Source: Ravibacter sp964562455
GTDB taxonomy: Bacteria; Bacteroidota; Bacteroidia; Cytophagales; Spirosomataceae
Assembly (NCBI GenBank): GCA_964562455.1
Contig: CAZLTN010000017.1
Coordinates: forward strand, 1 to 64,000
Length of the DNA: 64,000 nt
Direction: 5' to 3'
The stretch's first letter is position 1. Every line of letters starts with the position of its first letter. The position numbers and the translations under genes are program-made. The notes beneath the pieces were generated by a model. That model worked only from the letters and a program-made list of their open reading frames with translations. It was not told the DNA's origin and did no database searches. Below, piece by piece: positions 1 through 8,761 of this stretch.

Positions 1-1241
1 ATCGGGAAAGAATAGTCCGATTTCTCGTCTTCCCATCGGGGCGCAATTGTAAATACATTCGGCATTGTAACGGACAGAAGATTGTCGCCCGGAGCAGAAC
101 GAATGCTTTGACTGCGGGAAGCATAAATGAAGAATGCTTTGAATAACTGAAGGTCAGCTTCGAGATGGTACATCGCCGGAAGCATGCCTTTTCCCCGGAA
201 AGTGCCGGCAGGATTTCCACCAAACAGGGTCCTCATACCCTCCGGCCCGTAATCGGCGATAGTTTCCATTTCCCGCTGCGCCATTTCCCACCTGTCTGCC
301 CCGCCTGAAAACTGGTCGGATGAGGCCGTTTGATAGTTAATATGTCCGATATCATTTACGGAGCCCGCCAGCCTCAGCACATAGCCCGGCCGGGAGTCAC
401 CCTCGTCATCCCGGTACCAGTAAGAGCCGATTTCATACGAAACCCCCGCATCGAACCCTACACCTTGCCCGTATTTTTGCTTGTCGGTGAGATCCGAAAA
501 GCCCGGTTTCATCACGGGATTGGTATAGCCGGCGCGATAGGAGAAATCATGAAGCGTTACCTGGTTTTCTCCCGTAGCTCCTACCGCTTCAAAGCTGTAA
601 TCGCCTACGGAGCCTTCAATAAAGCTGGTTCTTCCGCCGGTAAGGTATTTGACAGTAGCTCCTGCCCTTAGTTTGTGCTCCGGAGAATCCAGGAGCTGGA
701 TGCCATATGAAAAGGCAATTTCCGTAAAGCTGTGCTGCTTTAGATGAAAAGGCCCCCAGCTCCCGCTGCCGCCGGCTTCCTTGGGTGTATCAAGCCTTTT
801 GGAATAGAGCATTTTTATGTCGGCAGGAATACCGGCGCCCTGTACAAAACCCCGAGACCGTACTTGTACGGCTAAACCGTGTATCTTATTTACCGAAATC
901 ATAAAAGAAGGCAAATGAAATACGCTGCTTACCTGTATCACGTCTTCGTTGGTCAGAGACCCCATCGTTCTCGATCGCCCGTAGAGCTGCCTGGAAGTTT
1001 TGGAAGCAAGAGCCGGATACAGCAGTGAGTTCCTTCCGAAGTAAAGAAAATAGCGGTTGGATATGGTACTGTTGATCGTCCCCACGTTGAGTTGCCACTT
1101 ATAACGCGATCCACCAAGTACGGAAGGATTGTAGGTCGCACGATAAAGGCCTCCGTAATTGCTTGCGGAAAGGCCTGGCAAATCCTGCGCATGCAATAAA
1201 GAAGATGTAATCAAAGCAAGAAAAATGAAAAATAACCTCAC
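1..1241 (-). CDS. DUF5723-type outer-membrane/secreted protein, 3' end cut by window
   Basis: The reading frame is open from a GTG at 1241 down to base 1 with no stop, so at least 413 residues are present and the C-terminus lies outside the window. The N-terminus is a clear signal peptide ending in LLHAQ. The following residues (DLPGLSASNYGGLYRATYNPS) and the many aromatic, alternating beta-strand stretches match the DUF5723 family, predicted outer-membrane beta proteins of Bacteroidota with no assigned reaction. The GTG start overlaps the TGA stop of recQ in a GTGA tetranucleotide, so it is probably translated by coupling to recQ. Family assignment is from memory of the pattern; no function is claimed. 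Confidence 0.72.
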   Translation of the reverse strand, partial: MRLFFIFLALITSSLLHAQDLPGLSASNYGGLYRATYNPSVLGGSRYKWQLNVGTINSTISNRYFLYFGRNSLLYPALASKTSRQLYGRSRTMGSLTNEDVIQVSSVFHLPSFMISVNKIHGLAVQVRSRGFVQGAGIPADIKMLYSKRLDTPKEAGGSGSWGPFHLKQHSFTEIAFSYGIQLLDSPEHKLRAGATVKYLTGGRTSFIEGSVGDYSFEAVGATGENQVTLHDFSYRAGYTNPVMKPGFSDLTDKQKYGQGVGFDAGVSYEIGSYWYRDDEGDSRPGYVLRLAGSVNDIGHINYQTASSDQFSGGADRWEMAQREMETIADYGPEGMRTLFGGNPAGTFRGKGMLPAMYHLEADLQLFKAFFIYASRSQSIRSAPGDNLLSVTMPNVFTIAPRWEDEKSDYSFP

Positions 1242-3154
1242 GGATAAGCCTGATTTAACTGGAGATTTCCCGATTGATCATAGACCAGGATCTCCTTTTC
1301 TACCAGTGTATGCAATGCTTCGGCAAAAGTGCTGACTTCCATTTCCGGGAACAAATCGCGAAGGATATTGGGCGGCGCTTTGCCATTGACCGATAAAAAC
1401 GCGTGAATAATGTCTGAAACCGCTCCGGTAAGATGCTGCCCGGCTTTTTTCCGTTGCACGCAATGATCACAGATATTGCAATATGAGGCGTCTTTTTCAC
1501 CAAAATACTGCAGCAGCATGATCGACCGGCACTGACCGGGATGACCCGCATAGTGAACGACCGCATCTGTTTTCGCAGTATCTTTTTCCTGTCTTTTTTT
1601 TACGGATGCGGCCTGTATCGGCAGGCGGGAAATATCATATCTTTCGGTGAGAAGCTGGATCTGCGGCATGTCGCTGCGCTTTTCATAATCTACTATGTTC
1701 CGTGCAGCAAGGAATTCTAAGCCCTTGCTGATCTCGTCAACCGGGCATTTCAGCGATTTAGCCAGCGTTTCTTCAGATATATGGACATAAGATGTAAATA
1801 TTTCACCACCGTAGAAGCGAAGCAGGCGTTTTATAAAAGGATCGTAATTGAAATTCCGGAGTTGAAAATCATACAGCGCTATTTTATCCACGAGTATTTT
1901 TACCCGCGACGGGCTGTCGAAAGCTTCGTTGAGAAGGAGGAAACCTTCCCGTTCGAGGAACCGGATCGCATGGAAAGTTTCATTACGCGGCAGGTCGTAG
2001 GTGGCGCAGAACTTATCGAGGTCGAAACCATAGCTTACCAGGTAGCCGCCCCCTACCGGGATCTGGAAATAGTTGGCAAGCGCCTGGTAAACCCTTTTTA
2101 CGAAATCAGACGGCGGGTATTTCTGAAGTATTGCAGATTGAAGCTGCGCGAGGTCGTGATCATTATAGAGTGCGACCGCATAGGCTTTCAGCCCGTCCCT
2201 GCCGGCTCTTCCCGCTTCCTGGTAATAGGCTTCCAGGCTCTCCGGCAGATCCCAATGGATCACCATCCGTACATTCGCTTTATCTATTCCCATTCCGAAA
2301 GCATTCGTAGCGACCATTACCCTGATGCGGTCGGCTATCCATTCCTGTTGCCTCCCTGATCTTTCCGAAGGGGTAAGGCCGGCATGATAGGGAGCGGCCC
2401 TGATCCCCTGTTTGGTAAGCCAGCCTGCCACCAGGGTAGTCCTTTTCCTGGTTTTGACATAGATGATCGCGCTTCCTTCGACCGAGTTGAGCAGCCTGAG
2501 AAGCTTCATTTCTTTCGTATCGGTTTTGAAGACGGAATAGGAAAGGTTACTTCTTGCGAAGGTCTGCCGGAAAACGGCGGCCTCTCTCATGGAGAGTTTA
2601 TCGAGAATGTCTGCCTGTACTTCTGCCGTCGCGGTGGCAGTCAGAGCCATTACAGGCACATCGGGCAGTAACGTTCTGAAATCGGGGATTTTCAGGTATG
2701 CCGGTCTGAAGTCGTATCCCCATTGGGAAATACAGTGGGCCTCATCGATAGCAAGCAGGCCGATTTTCATTTTTTTGGTACGCTCGATCATCACGTCGGT
2801 TGCAAGCCTTTCGGGCGATACATATAGAAATGATATTCCGCCGTAAATGCAGTTGTCCAGCACGATATCGATTTCCCGCCGGGTCATGCCGGTATGTATG
2901 GCCGCCGCTTTTATTCCCCGCCTTTTTAGCTGGTCGACCTGGTCTTTCATCAGTGCAATAAGGGGAGTTACCACTATGCATATTTTACCCGAAGCGAGGG
3001 CCGGGACCTGGAAGCAAACAGATTTTCCGCCTCCTGTCGGTAGCAGTAAAAGCGTATCGCGACCGGCCAGCACAGAACGGATCGCGTCTTCCTGACCGGG
3101 CCGGAAAGAAGTATAACCCCAGTGCCTTTGCAGTATTTCGTGTATCTGAGCCAT
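1238..3154 (-). CDS. recQ: ATP-dependent DNA helicase RecQ
   Basis: This is a superfamily 2 3'-to-5' DNA helicase of recombination and repair. Visible motifs in order are the RecQ N-terminal FRPGQ motif, Walker A (TGGGKS), DEAH box (IDEAHCISQWG), motif III (ALTATAT), and motif VI (QEAGRAGRDG). They are followed by the RecQ zinc region, one Cys in GQCRS and then a CxxCxxC cluster, and a winged-helix segment. The C-terminal tail after about residue 560 does not look like a canonical HRDC domain. The start is taken at MAQIHEIL (3154), where homologous helicases begin; an in-frame ATG eight codons upstream (3178) is the alternative. It is divergent from the carboxypeptidase gene and overlaps the downstream DUF5723 gene by four bases. 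Confidence 0.95.
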   Translation of the reverse strand: MAQIHEILQRHWGYTSFRPGQEDAIRSVLAGRDTLLLLPTGGGKSVCFQVPALASGKICIVVTPLIALMKDQVDQLKRRGIKAAAIHTGMTRREIDIVLDNCIYGGISFLYVSPERLATDVMIERTKKMKIGLLAIDEAHCISQWGYDFRPAYLKIPDFRTLLPDVPVMALTATATAEVQADILDKLSMREAAVFRQTFARSNLSYSVFKTDTKEMKLLRLLNSVEGSAIIYVKTRKRTTLVAGWLTKQGIRAAPYHAGLTPSERSGRQQEWIADRIRVMVATNAFGMGIDKANVRMVIHWDLPESLEAYYQEAGRAGRDGLKAYAVALYNDHDLAQLQSAILQKYPPSDFVKRVYQALANYFQIPVGGGYLVSYGFDLDKFCATYDLPRNETFHAIRFLEREGFLLLNEAFDSPSRVKILVDKIALYDFQLRNFNYDPFIKRLLRFYGGEIFTSYVHISEETLAKSLKCPVDEISKGLEFLAARNIVDYEKRSDMPQIQLLTERYDISRLPIQAASVKKRQEKDTAKTDAVVHYAGHPGQCRSIMLLQYFGEKDASYCNICDHCVQRKKAGQHLTGAVSDIIHAFLSVNGKAPPNILRDLFPEMEVSTFAEALHTLVEKEILVYDQSGNLQLNQAYP

Positions 3155-3253
3155 TAATAGCGATTGAGCAGGAATCAATATTACACCAATTTCGGTTACT
3201 TTTAGTCATTATTTTCTCCCAACCCGGTTTGATGATCCGGTTAATAGTCAGGA

Positions 3254-4543
3254 ATGAAGGATTTTTTGAAGAAGGCCGCGCTTCTGTTGCCGGCCGTATT
3301 TCTTGTTTTCGGGTGTTCTCCATCGAAAAAGGTGATCGGGGAACTGAAAACCCTGGAAGATGAATACAAATATCACCTGGGATTTTCGGTTCTGGATTTC
3401 GAAGAAGGAAAAAGTCTTGTAAGCTGGCAGGACAGCAGGCATTTCAACCCCGCATCCAATACAAAAATATATACCTTGTTTGCCTGCCTGAATGCGCTTG
3501 GTGATTCGCTTCCGGGGCTTTCATACCGGATTTCAGGCGACAGCGTGCTGTTTGAGGGGACCGGGGACCCTTCTTTCCTGCATCCCGAATTGCCTGAAAG
3601 CAACGCGTTCAGGTTCCTGAAGGATTCGGGAAAGACCGTGGTTTATCACGGAGGCAATTACAGTGACGGGCGATACGGCCCCGGCTGGGCATGGGATGAT
3701 TACAACGACTATTACCAGACGGAAAAATCGGCTTTTCCTATGTATGGAAATGTGCTCCGCCTGACGGGCGATTCGGTCAGTATTCTACGGGCGGAGCCGC
3801 CCTTCTGGAATACCTCGCTGAGACCGGACGGTTTGAAGCCGGGGATTATAAGAGATGAGTTTCAGAATATTTTCCGGTTTTCGGGCAGGCCGCTGCCTGT
3901 GCAGTTGAGGCAGGATATCCCGGTCAGGGTTTCTGACGAACTTACCTGCCGGCTCCTGAATTATGCTATTGGCAAAGAGGTTGCCTATCGTCCCGGACCC
4001 GTGCCGGGGGAGACGTCATTTCTTTACAGCGTTCCGGCCGATACCGTTTACAGAAAGATGATGTATGAGAGCGATAATACGATTGCCGAGCAGTTGTTAT
4101 ATTCCTATGCAGCCAGCAACAAACTGGAGCTGAACTCGCGGGAGTCGATAGAACATGCGCTCGAAAAGCACTTCGGGGGAATGCCCGACTCACTCGTCTG
4201 GAGAGACGGATCAGGGCTTTCGAGGTATAATCTTTTTACCCCGCGCACTACAGTGGAGGCCCTGAACCGCATGATCAGGAAATTTCCCAAAGAAAGGGTA
4301 TTTTCATTATTTCCCAGGGCCGGGAGTACGGGCACGATACGGTATATCTTCCGTGAAAGCCCGATAGAAATTTATGCAAAAAGCGGGAGTTTCAGCAATA
4401 ACTACAACCTGAGCGGTTACCTATTCAGCAAAAAAGGCAAGCTGCTGATTTTTAGTGTCATGCATAATAATTTTGCTTACCCGATACGCGATATGCAGAA
4501 GGTTACCGAGCGGATACTGACAATGGTGTATGAAAAATACTAA
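3254..4543 (+). CDS. D-alanyl-D-alanine carboxypeptidase/endopeptidase, PBP4 (S13) family lipoprotein
   Basis: This penicillin-binding protein trims or cleaves peptidoglycan peptide cross-links in the periplasm. All three serine-acyltransferase motifs are present: SNTK (Ser68, Lys71), SDN (Ser273-Asn275) and KSG (Lys376-Gly378, a conservative form of KTG). The long insert between the first two motifs is typical of the S13 family. The N-terminus is a lipoprotein signal (VFGC lipobox, Cys21), so it is probably membrane anchored. At 429 residues it is near the family norm. It is monocistronic, between divergent recQ and a convergent MORN-like gene 12 bases away. Confidence 0.9.
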   Translation: MKDFLKKAALLLPAVFLVFGCSPSKKVIGELKTLEDEYKYHLGFSVLDFEEGKSLVSWQDSRHFNPASNTKIYTLFACLNALGDSLPGLSYRISGDSVLFEGTGDPSFLHPELPESNAFRFLKDSGKTVVYHGGNYSDGRYGPGWAWDDYNDYYQTEKSAFPMYGNVLRLTGDSVSILRAEPPFWNTSLRPDGLKPGIIRDEFQNIFRFSGRPLPVQLRQDIPVRVSDELTCRLLNYAIGKEVAYRPGPVPGETSFLYSVPADTVYRKMMYESDNTIAEQLLYSYAASNKLELNSRESIEHALEKHFGGMPDSLVWRDGSGLSRYNLFTPRTTVEALNRMIRKFPKERVFSLFPRAGSTGTIRYIFRESPIEIYAKSGSFSNNYNLSGYLFSKKGKLLIFSVMHNNFAYPIRDMQKVTERILTMVYEKY

Positions 4544-4555
4544 ACCCGGCGTGTT

Positions 4556-5536
4556 TTAATCCGTATCACCCTGGGCCCGGGCGTCTTTCGAGTAGTCGTA
4601 TAGAAGCGTTCCTTTCTCATCCCATTCCTTGACGATAAAAGGCTCAAATTCTTCCCAGCAGGTTTTGGCGTGCTGGGTTTCGGTTTTTCGCTGGTTCCGG
4701 TACTGGTAATATTCAAACCAACGGCCGATCCTTTTTCCTTTTTCGTATTTGCCGGTTTCTTTCAGTTGTCCGCCGTCGTAGAATGCCAGATATTCGCCCT
4801 CCATGGCACCGTACTGAATGGGAATTATCTCTTTAATTTTTGTCTGAGCCGCATCATAATAGGTGATCTGCGATTCGGCGGGGAAGCCTTTGTCCCAGGT
4901 AAGCTTATCGAGCAGCGTGTAATTTTTGTCGTATCTCACCCAACGGCCGTCCTGGGTACCCATGTAGTAGAAACCTTCTTCTACCAGATGACCCGCTACG
5001 TATTTTTTGTAGGGTCCATGCAGAAGACGGGCACTTTCCTTGTCTTTAATCAGGGAAGAACTCAGGATCTTTTTCTTCAGGTCGTACCAGCGTGTCTGGG
5101 CTAGCCTCACGTAGGGATTCAGGGGCTGCACATCTTTCAGTACGTGAAAGACTTCAATATTCGCCCGGTCACCGCTCCCGTATTTTACGGAGCGTTCTTC
5201 CATTTGTATCCCTTTATATTCAATCTTGGCAAGCTTTGCTGCCTTTTTCTTTTTCTTCTTTTCAGACCTGCGGCTTTTAAACTCCTTGACTTTCAGCCCC
5301 AGATCGGGAATAGTTTCACCTACAAGCGATGACAAAGTTTCTGTGCGGCCTTTCCCCCCGGGGAGACCTATGGATAGCTTCGGGTCTGCACCTGCGTCAA
5401 TACCGAAGTCGCCCAGCTTCTTTTGAAGGGAATCGGTTTTAGATAAGGGGTTATTTTTCCCGGCTTTTTCAGTCTGAGCCGAAACGACGTGCCCGCAAGT
5501 ACCCAATAAAAATAAAACAAGCAGATGCTTATACAT
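4556..5536 (-). CDS. Secreted protein with MORN-like (YwqK-type) repeats
   Basis: A signal peptide ends at about residue 21 (VVSAQ). The middle is very basic and Lys-rich (RRSEKKKKKKAAKL, around residues 88-103). The C-terminal half contains repeats of the form G-x-W/Y-x-x-Y-x-x-x-G-x-L (DGRWVRYD, EGEYLAFYDGGQL, IGRWFEYYQ), the pattern of MORN variants in YwqK-like proteins. These are structural beta-hairpin repeats and no enzymatic function can be assigned. It is convergent with the carboxypeptidase gene and divergent from the fucose synthase gene. Confidence 0.7.
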   Translation of the reverse strand: MYKHLLVLFLLGTCGHVVSAQTEKAGKNNPLSKTDSLQKKLGDFGIDAGADPKLSIGLPGGKGRTETLSSLVGETIPDLGLKVKEFKSRRSEKKKKKKAAKLAKIEYKGIQMEERSVKYGSGDRANIEVFHVLKDVQPLNPYVRLAQTRWYDLKKKILSSSLIKDKESARLLHGPYKKYVAGHLVEEGFYYMGTQDGRWVRYDKNYTLLDKLTWDKGFPAESQITYYDAAQTKIKEIIPIQYGAMEGEYLAFYDGGQLKETGKYEKGKRIGRWFEYYQYRNQRKTETQHAKTCWEEFEPFIVKEWDEKGTLLYDYSKDARAQGDTD

Positions 5537-5632
5537 GCCTGAGCAGGTGATTTGTTTCGGGTAAACGTTATTTTTGTATCGCTTATTGCGGATTACGTTT
5601 ACCAGGTTGTAAAGATAACAGATTAAAAATCA

Positions 5633-6574
5633 TTGGAAAAGGAAGCAAAAATCTATATAGCCGGCCACCGGGGAATGGTGGGATCTGCTATTTACCGCAA
5701 ATTGTCGGCGGAAGGATTTGAAAATATCGTTGTAAGAAGCTCTTCGGAGCTCGATTTGAGAAACCAGGGAGCGGTAGCTGAGTTTTTTGAAGAGCAGAAA
5801 CCTGACTACGTATTCCTGGCTGCCGCGAAAGTAGGCGGGATTATGGCCAATAATATCTATCGGGCTGAGTTCCTGATGGATAACCTGCAGATACAGAACA
5901 ATGTAATCGATTCAGCTCATAGGAACGGGGTGAAAAAGCTGCTTTTCCTGGGGTCTTCGTGCATCTATCCTAAAATGGCCCCGCAGCCCCTTAAGGAGGA
6001 GTACCTGCTGACGGGCCTGCTGGAACCGACAAATGAGCCGTATGCGATTGCCAAGATTGCGGGGATTAAGCTGTGCGAATCTTATCGCAGCCAGTATGGC
6101 TCTAATTTTATTTCGGCTATGCCTACCAACCTCTACGGCCCAAATGACAACTACGACCTTAATAATTCGCATGTCTTGCCGGCCATGATCAGGAAGTTTC
6201 ACGAAGCACGTGAAGAAGGCAGGGCTGAGATGGAGCTTTGGGGAACGGGTTCTCCTTTGAGGGAATTCCTTCATGTGGATGATCTTGCCGACGCCTGCTG
6301 TTTTCTTATGCGGGAGTACGATGGCCCGGAACATATGAACGTGGGTGTGGGAGAAGACCTTTCGATCCGCGAGCTGGCAGAACTTATAAAAAAGGTAGTA
6401 GGCTACGAAGGCGGGATAACATGGAATACCTCCAAGCCCGATGGTACTCCCCGGAAGCTGATGGATGTGAGCAAATTGCATGCGCTGGGTTGGAAACATA
6501 CCATCGGACTGGAAGAAGGGATCAGATCGACTTACGATGATTTCCTTTCTAAAAGACAGGTTTATTCGCTTTAG
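5633..6574 (+). CDS. fcl: GDP-L-fucose synthase (GDP-4-keto-6-deoxymannose epimerase/reductase)
   Basis: It converts GDP-4-keto-6-deoxy-D-mannose to GDP-L-fucose using NADPH, for surface polysaccharide synthesis in the cytoplasm. This is an extended SDR fold: nucleotide-binding GHRGMVGS (residues 11-18), substrate loop GSSCIYP (107-113) and catalytic Tyr137/Lys141 in PYAIAKIAG. The length of 313 residues is standard. No ATG fits the conserved N-terminus, so the start is a TTG at 5633 giving MEKEAKIYIAG. A TATTTTTG box at 5569-5576 is a plausible -7 element. The partner GDP-mannose dehydratase gene is not in the window. Confidence 0.93.
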   Translation: MEKEAKIYIAGHRGMVGSAIYRKLSAEGFENIVVRSSSELDLRNQGAVAEFFEEQKPDYVFLAAAKVGGIMANNIYRAEFLMDNLQIQNNVIDSAHRNGVKKLLFLGSSCIYPKMAPQPLKEEYLLTGLLEPTNEPYAIAKIAGIKLCESYRSQYGSNFISAMPTNLYGPNDNYDLNNSHVLPAMIRKFHEAREEGRAEMELWGTGSPLREFLHVDDLADACCFLMREYDGPEHMNVGVGEDLSIRELAELIKKVVGYEGGITWNTSKPDGTPRKLMDVSKLHALGWKHTIGLEEGIRSTYDDFLSKRQVYSL

Positions 6575-6756
6575 CGGCGTAGTGAAGCCGGGGTATTAAC
6601 CGGGCATAGCGAACGCGGCTGATGTCGGGTAACAGAGCTTGTTGTAATAAAGCATGTTTTTGTTGTTATTTGCCCTGTTTGCCTAATGATCAATAAGCGA
6701 TAGGCCGGTTTTACCTACGATAATTTTTTTATTAGCACTACTATCCTTATTATTTA

Positions 6757-6788
6757 TTGAGAATATTTGGCTTTTCTATCTAATTTTG
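6757..6788 (+). promoter_or_regulatory. Bacteroidota-type promoter for the Lrp-family gene
   Basis: TTG at 6757-6759, 21 bases, then TAATTTTG at 6781-6788, matching the TTG/TAnnTTTG primary-sigma consensus of Bacteroidota. It lies 40 bases before the ATG of the Lrp/AsnC gene. Confidence 0.6.
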
Positions 6789-6828
6789 CAGCAAGTCAAA
6801 TCGTTAAATAATTATTGGATTCTCGAAC

Positions 6829-7302
6829 ATGTCCACCTTGCTGAAACTAGACCATATCGATAGAAAAGTTCTGGAAAAACTCCAGTCGAATGCAAAGATC
6901 ACCAACGCACAGTTGTCGAAAGATATCGGCTTGTCGCCTGCCCCCACGCTCGAGCGAGTTAAAAAGCTTGAGCAAAGCGGGATAATCAAAAGTTATCATG
7001 CACACCTGGATCCGCAGAAGGTAGGATTGGGAGTGACCACTTTCGTGCAGGTTACCCTGGTAGGGCACCGGAAGTCAACTACCGAAAGCTTTGTAGAGAA
7101 AGTCGAGCTCATTCCTGAAGTAATCGAATGTCACCACGTAACCGGCAGCGGTGACTTTTTGCTGAAAGTTATTTCGAAAGATATCAGCAGCTACCAGAGC
7201 CTTATCCTGGAGAAGATTAATGAGATAGAAGAAGTAGCCAGCACGCATACCATGGTAATCCTGTCTACTTTCAAGGATAGCAAGGTATTGCCTATCCCCT
7301 GA
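6829..7302 (+). CDS. Lrp/AsnC family transcriptional regulator
   Basis: A 157-residue cytoplasmic regulator with an N-terminal winged helix-turn-helix (residues about 8-60; DRKVLEKLQSNAKITNAQLSKDIGLSPAPTLERVKKLEQSGII is the family hallmark, seen at positions 10-52) and a C-terminal RAM ligand/oligomerisation domain (VTGSGDFLLKV). Family members sense amino acids and often regulate nearby or amino-acid metabolism genes; the effector here cannot be read from sequence. It is monocistronic, with its own promoter and a strong hairpin after the stop. Confidence 0.9.
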   Translation: MSTLLKLDHIDRKVLEKLQSNAKITNAQLSKDIGLSPAPTLERVKKLEQSGIIKSYHAHLDPQKVGLGVTTFVQVTLVGHRKSTTESFVEKVELIPEVIECHHVTGSGDFLLKVISKDISSYQSLILEKINEIEEVASTHTMVILSTFKDSKVLPIP

Positions 7303-7329
7303 GATAGCGTCAGAATATTAACTTTGTGC

Positions 7330-7356
7330 AAGGCTGTCCCGGGGAGGGGCAGCCTT
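7330..7356. terminator. Bidirectional hairpin terminator between convergent genes
   Basis: Arms 7330-7340 and 7346-7356 (AAGGCTGTCCC / GGGGCAGCCTT, one G-T pair) with a 5-base loop, then ATTTTGT. It overlaps the stop of the minus-strand TPR gene and follows the Lrp gene. Confidence 0.7.
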
Positions 7357-8581
7357 ATTTTGTATTTCTCTGTTTGCGGCGATCCTTTTTCAGGCTTTCG
7401 ATGGCCTGCTTCGCTTCGGTATATTGGCTGCTTTTTTTCGAAGCGGCATCCATTGCATCTTTATAATAGCCGATCGCCTCTTCCGCTTTCTTTTCGCTCT
7501 GGGCTATTTTGCCAAGCCCGATGAGGGAAGAAATATAATACCCGGCCTTTGTGTCGCCGGTCTGCCTGGAAAATCCGATGGCCTGGGTATAATATTCCCG
7601 GGCTGCCGCGAAATTCCGGAGGTGGTGATAGTTGTAATACCCCAGAATATAGGCGGCATTCCGTCCGCTTACACCTTCATAGCCCGTTTTTCCCAAAGAG
7701 ATCTTGTTTAAAATACTTTGAGCCGCTGCCTGGGCTTCAGAAGCTCTCCCCGCGACAAAAGCGGTCCGGCAGAAATAGCGCTCAAAGTAAGGGTTATCGG
7801 GGTAAGTTTTGTTCATATACCTGGCCAGCTCAAAGGCTTTTTCATACTGACTTTCCATACTGTAAATCTGGAGCAGGAAATACCGGGCTTCGGTCCGGGT
7901 ATAGAAAGCCTGGTTAGAGACTTCCTCCAACTGCTTGATGCCGAGTTCTTTATTCCCTTTCGGGAAGAAAACCAATATAGGCTTCAGTGCAGGGTATTCC
8001 CTTGGGATCCATTGCGCGTAATAATTATAGAGCCCGTCTCCAAATAGCAGCTCGGGGCTCAGCTCGCCTTTTCCCTTGCATTCCTCCAGGTATTTCAGGG
8101 CATTTTTACCCGCAAAAGTCGCTTTTGTCCACTGCTTCCTTTCGGAGTGAAGCCGGCCTTTGAAAGCGTATGATGCCGAAAGAAAAAAGGCAGGCTCCAC
8201 TTTGTTCTCTTTTTGGGAATGAAGCTTTTTAGCCAGGTAAATAGCAGAATCGAGGTGCATCAGCATCCGGTCGTCATAGAGAGTGACGTCAGTGTTGGGC
8301 ACTATTTTCCACCATTCGGCAAGCGCCAGCATGAAATGAGGCATGGGATGGTTGGGAAAGCGGTACTTCAGCCATCTGATCTCGCGGTCGGCTTCATGAA
8401 AACGAAAGTTGTAGAGCAGGTTGATGGCTTCGGTCGATTCTATTTCTACGCTGGGATTTTTCAAAACCATATCGTAGTTCTTGTCCAGCTCGGCAGAAGA
8501 ATAAAGCTGGCCGGAAGCGGGATAGCAGCCCGCCAGGAAAGCACAGAGTAAAAGGGGTATGCCGGGAATTCGGTGGCGCAT
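7355..8581 (-). CDS. TPR-repeat exported protein
   Basis: A 408-residue protein with an export signal (residues 1-25). An LAGC motif suggests a lipoprotein with Cys19 as the acylated residue, although a signal peptidase I site (ASGQ) just after it is also possible. The rest is helical with several tetratricopeptide-like units; the clearest are near residues 200-250 and 320-390 (AAYILGYYNYHHLRNFAAAREYYTQAI, ISSLIGLGKIAQSEKKAEEAIGYYKDAM regions). TPR proteins act as scaffolds; no partner is suggested by its neighbours. It is transcribed alone, divergently from the beta-CASP gene. Confidence 0.75.
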   Translation of the reverse strand: MRHRIPGIPLLLCAFLAGCYPASGQLYSSAELDKNYDMVLKNPSVEIESTEAINLLYNFRFHEADREIRWLKYRFPNHPMPHFMLALAEWWKIVPNTDVTLYDDRMLMHLDSAIYLAKKLHSQKENKVEPAFFLSASYAFKGRLHSERKQWTKATFAGKNALKYLEECKGKGELSPELLFGDGLYNYYAQWIPREYPALKPILVFFPKGNKELGIKQLEEVSNQAFYTRTEARYFLLQIYSMESQYEKAFELARYMNKTYPDNPYFERYFCRTAFVAGRASEAQAAAQSILNKISLGKTGYEGVSGRNAAYILGYYNYHHLRNFAAAREYYTQAIGFSRQTGDTKAGYYISSLIGLGKIAQSEKKAEEAIGYYKDAMDAASKKSSQYTEAKQAIESLKKDRRKQRNTK

Positions 8582-8640
8582 CTTGAAGGTATCACATTAT
8601 ATTCTTTAGTAACGGAGTAAACCCCTTTTCAGTTTACCGG

Positions 8641-8668
8641 TTGACTTTTTTCTTTAATATGTATCTTG
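8641..8668 (+). promoter_or_regulatory. Candidate promoter for the beta-CASP gene
   Basis: TTG at 8641-8643, 18 bases, then TATCTTG at 8662-8668, a near match to TAnnTTTG lacking one T. It lies about 93 bases upstream of the ATG at 8762. Confidence 0.4.
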
Positions 8669-8761
8669 CATGGTTTCCAGGGGGGTAGCCGAGACATCGT
8701 ACACCCTCCGGGTACTTCAAACTTTTAATACCAAATCTTTAATCTTAAACCTGGCTAAAAT

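Noticed and set aside
1781..2359. 192-codon plus-strand frame opposite recQ
   Set aside because: Shadow of recQ; the recQ protein on the other strand is fully conserved in motif and length.
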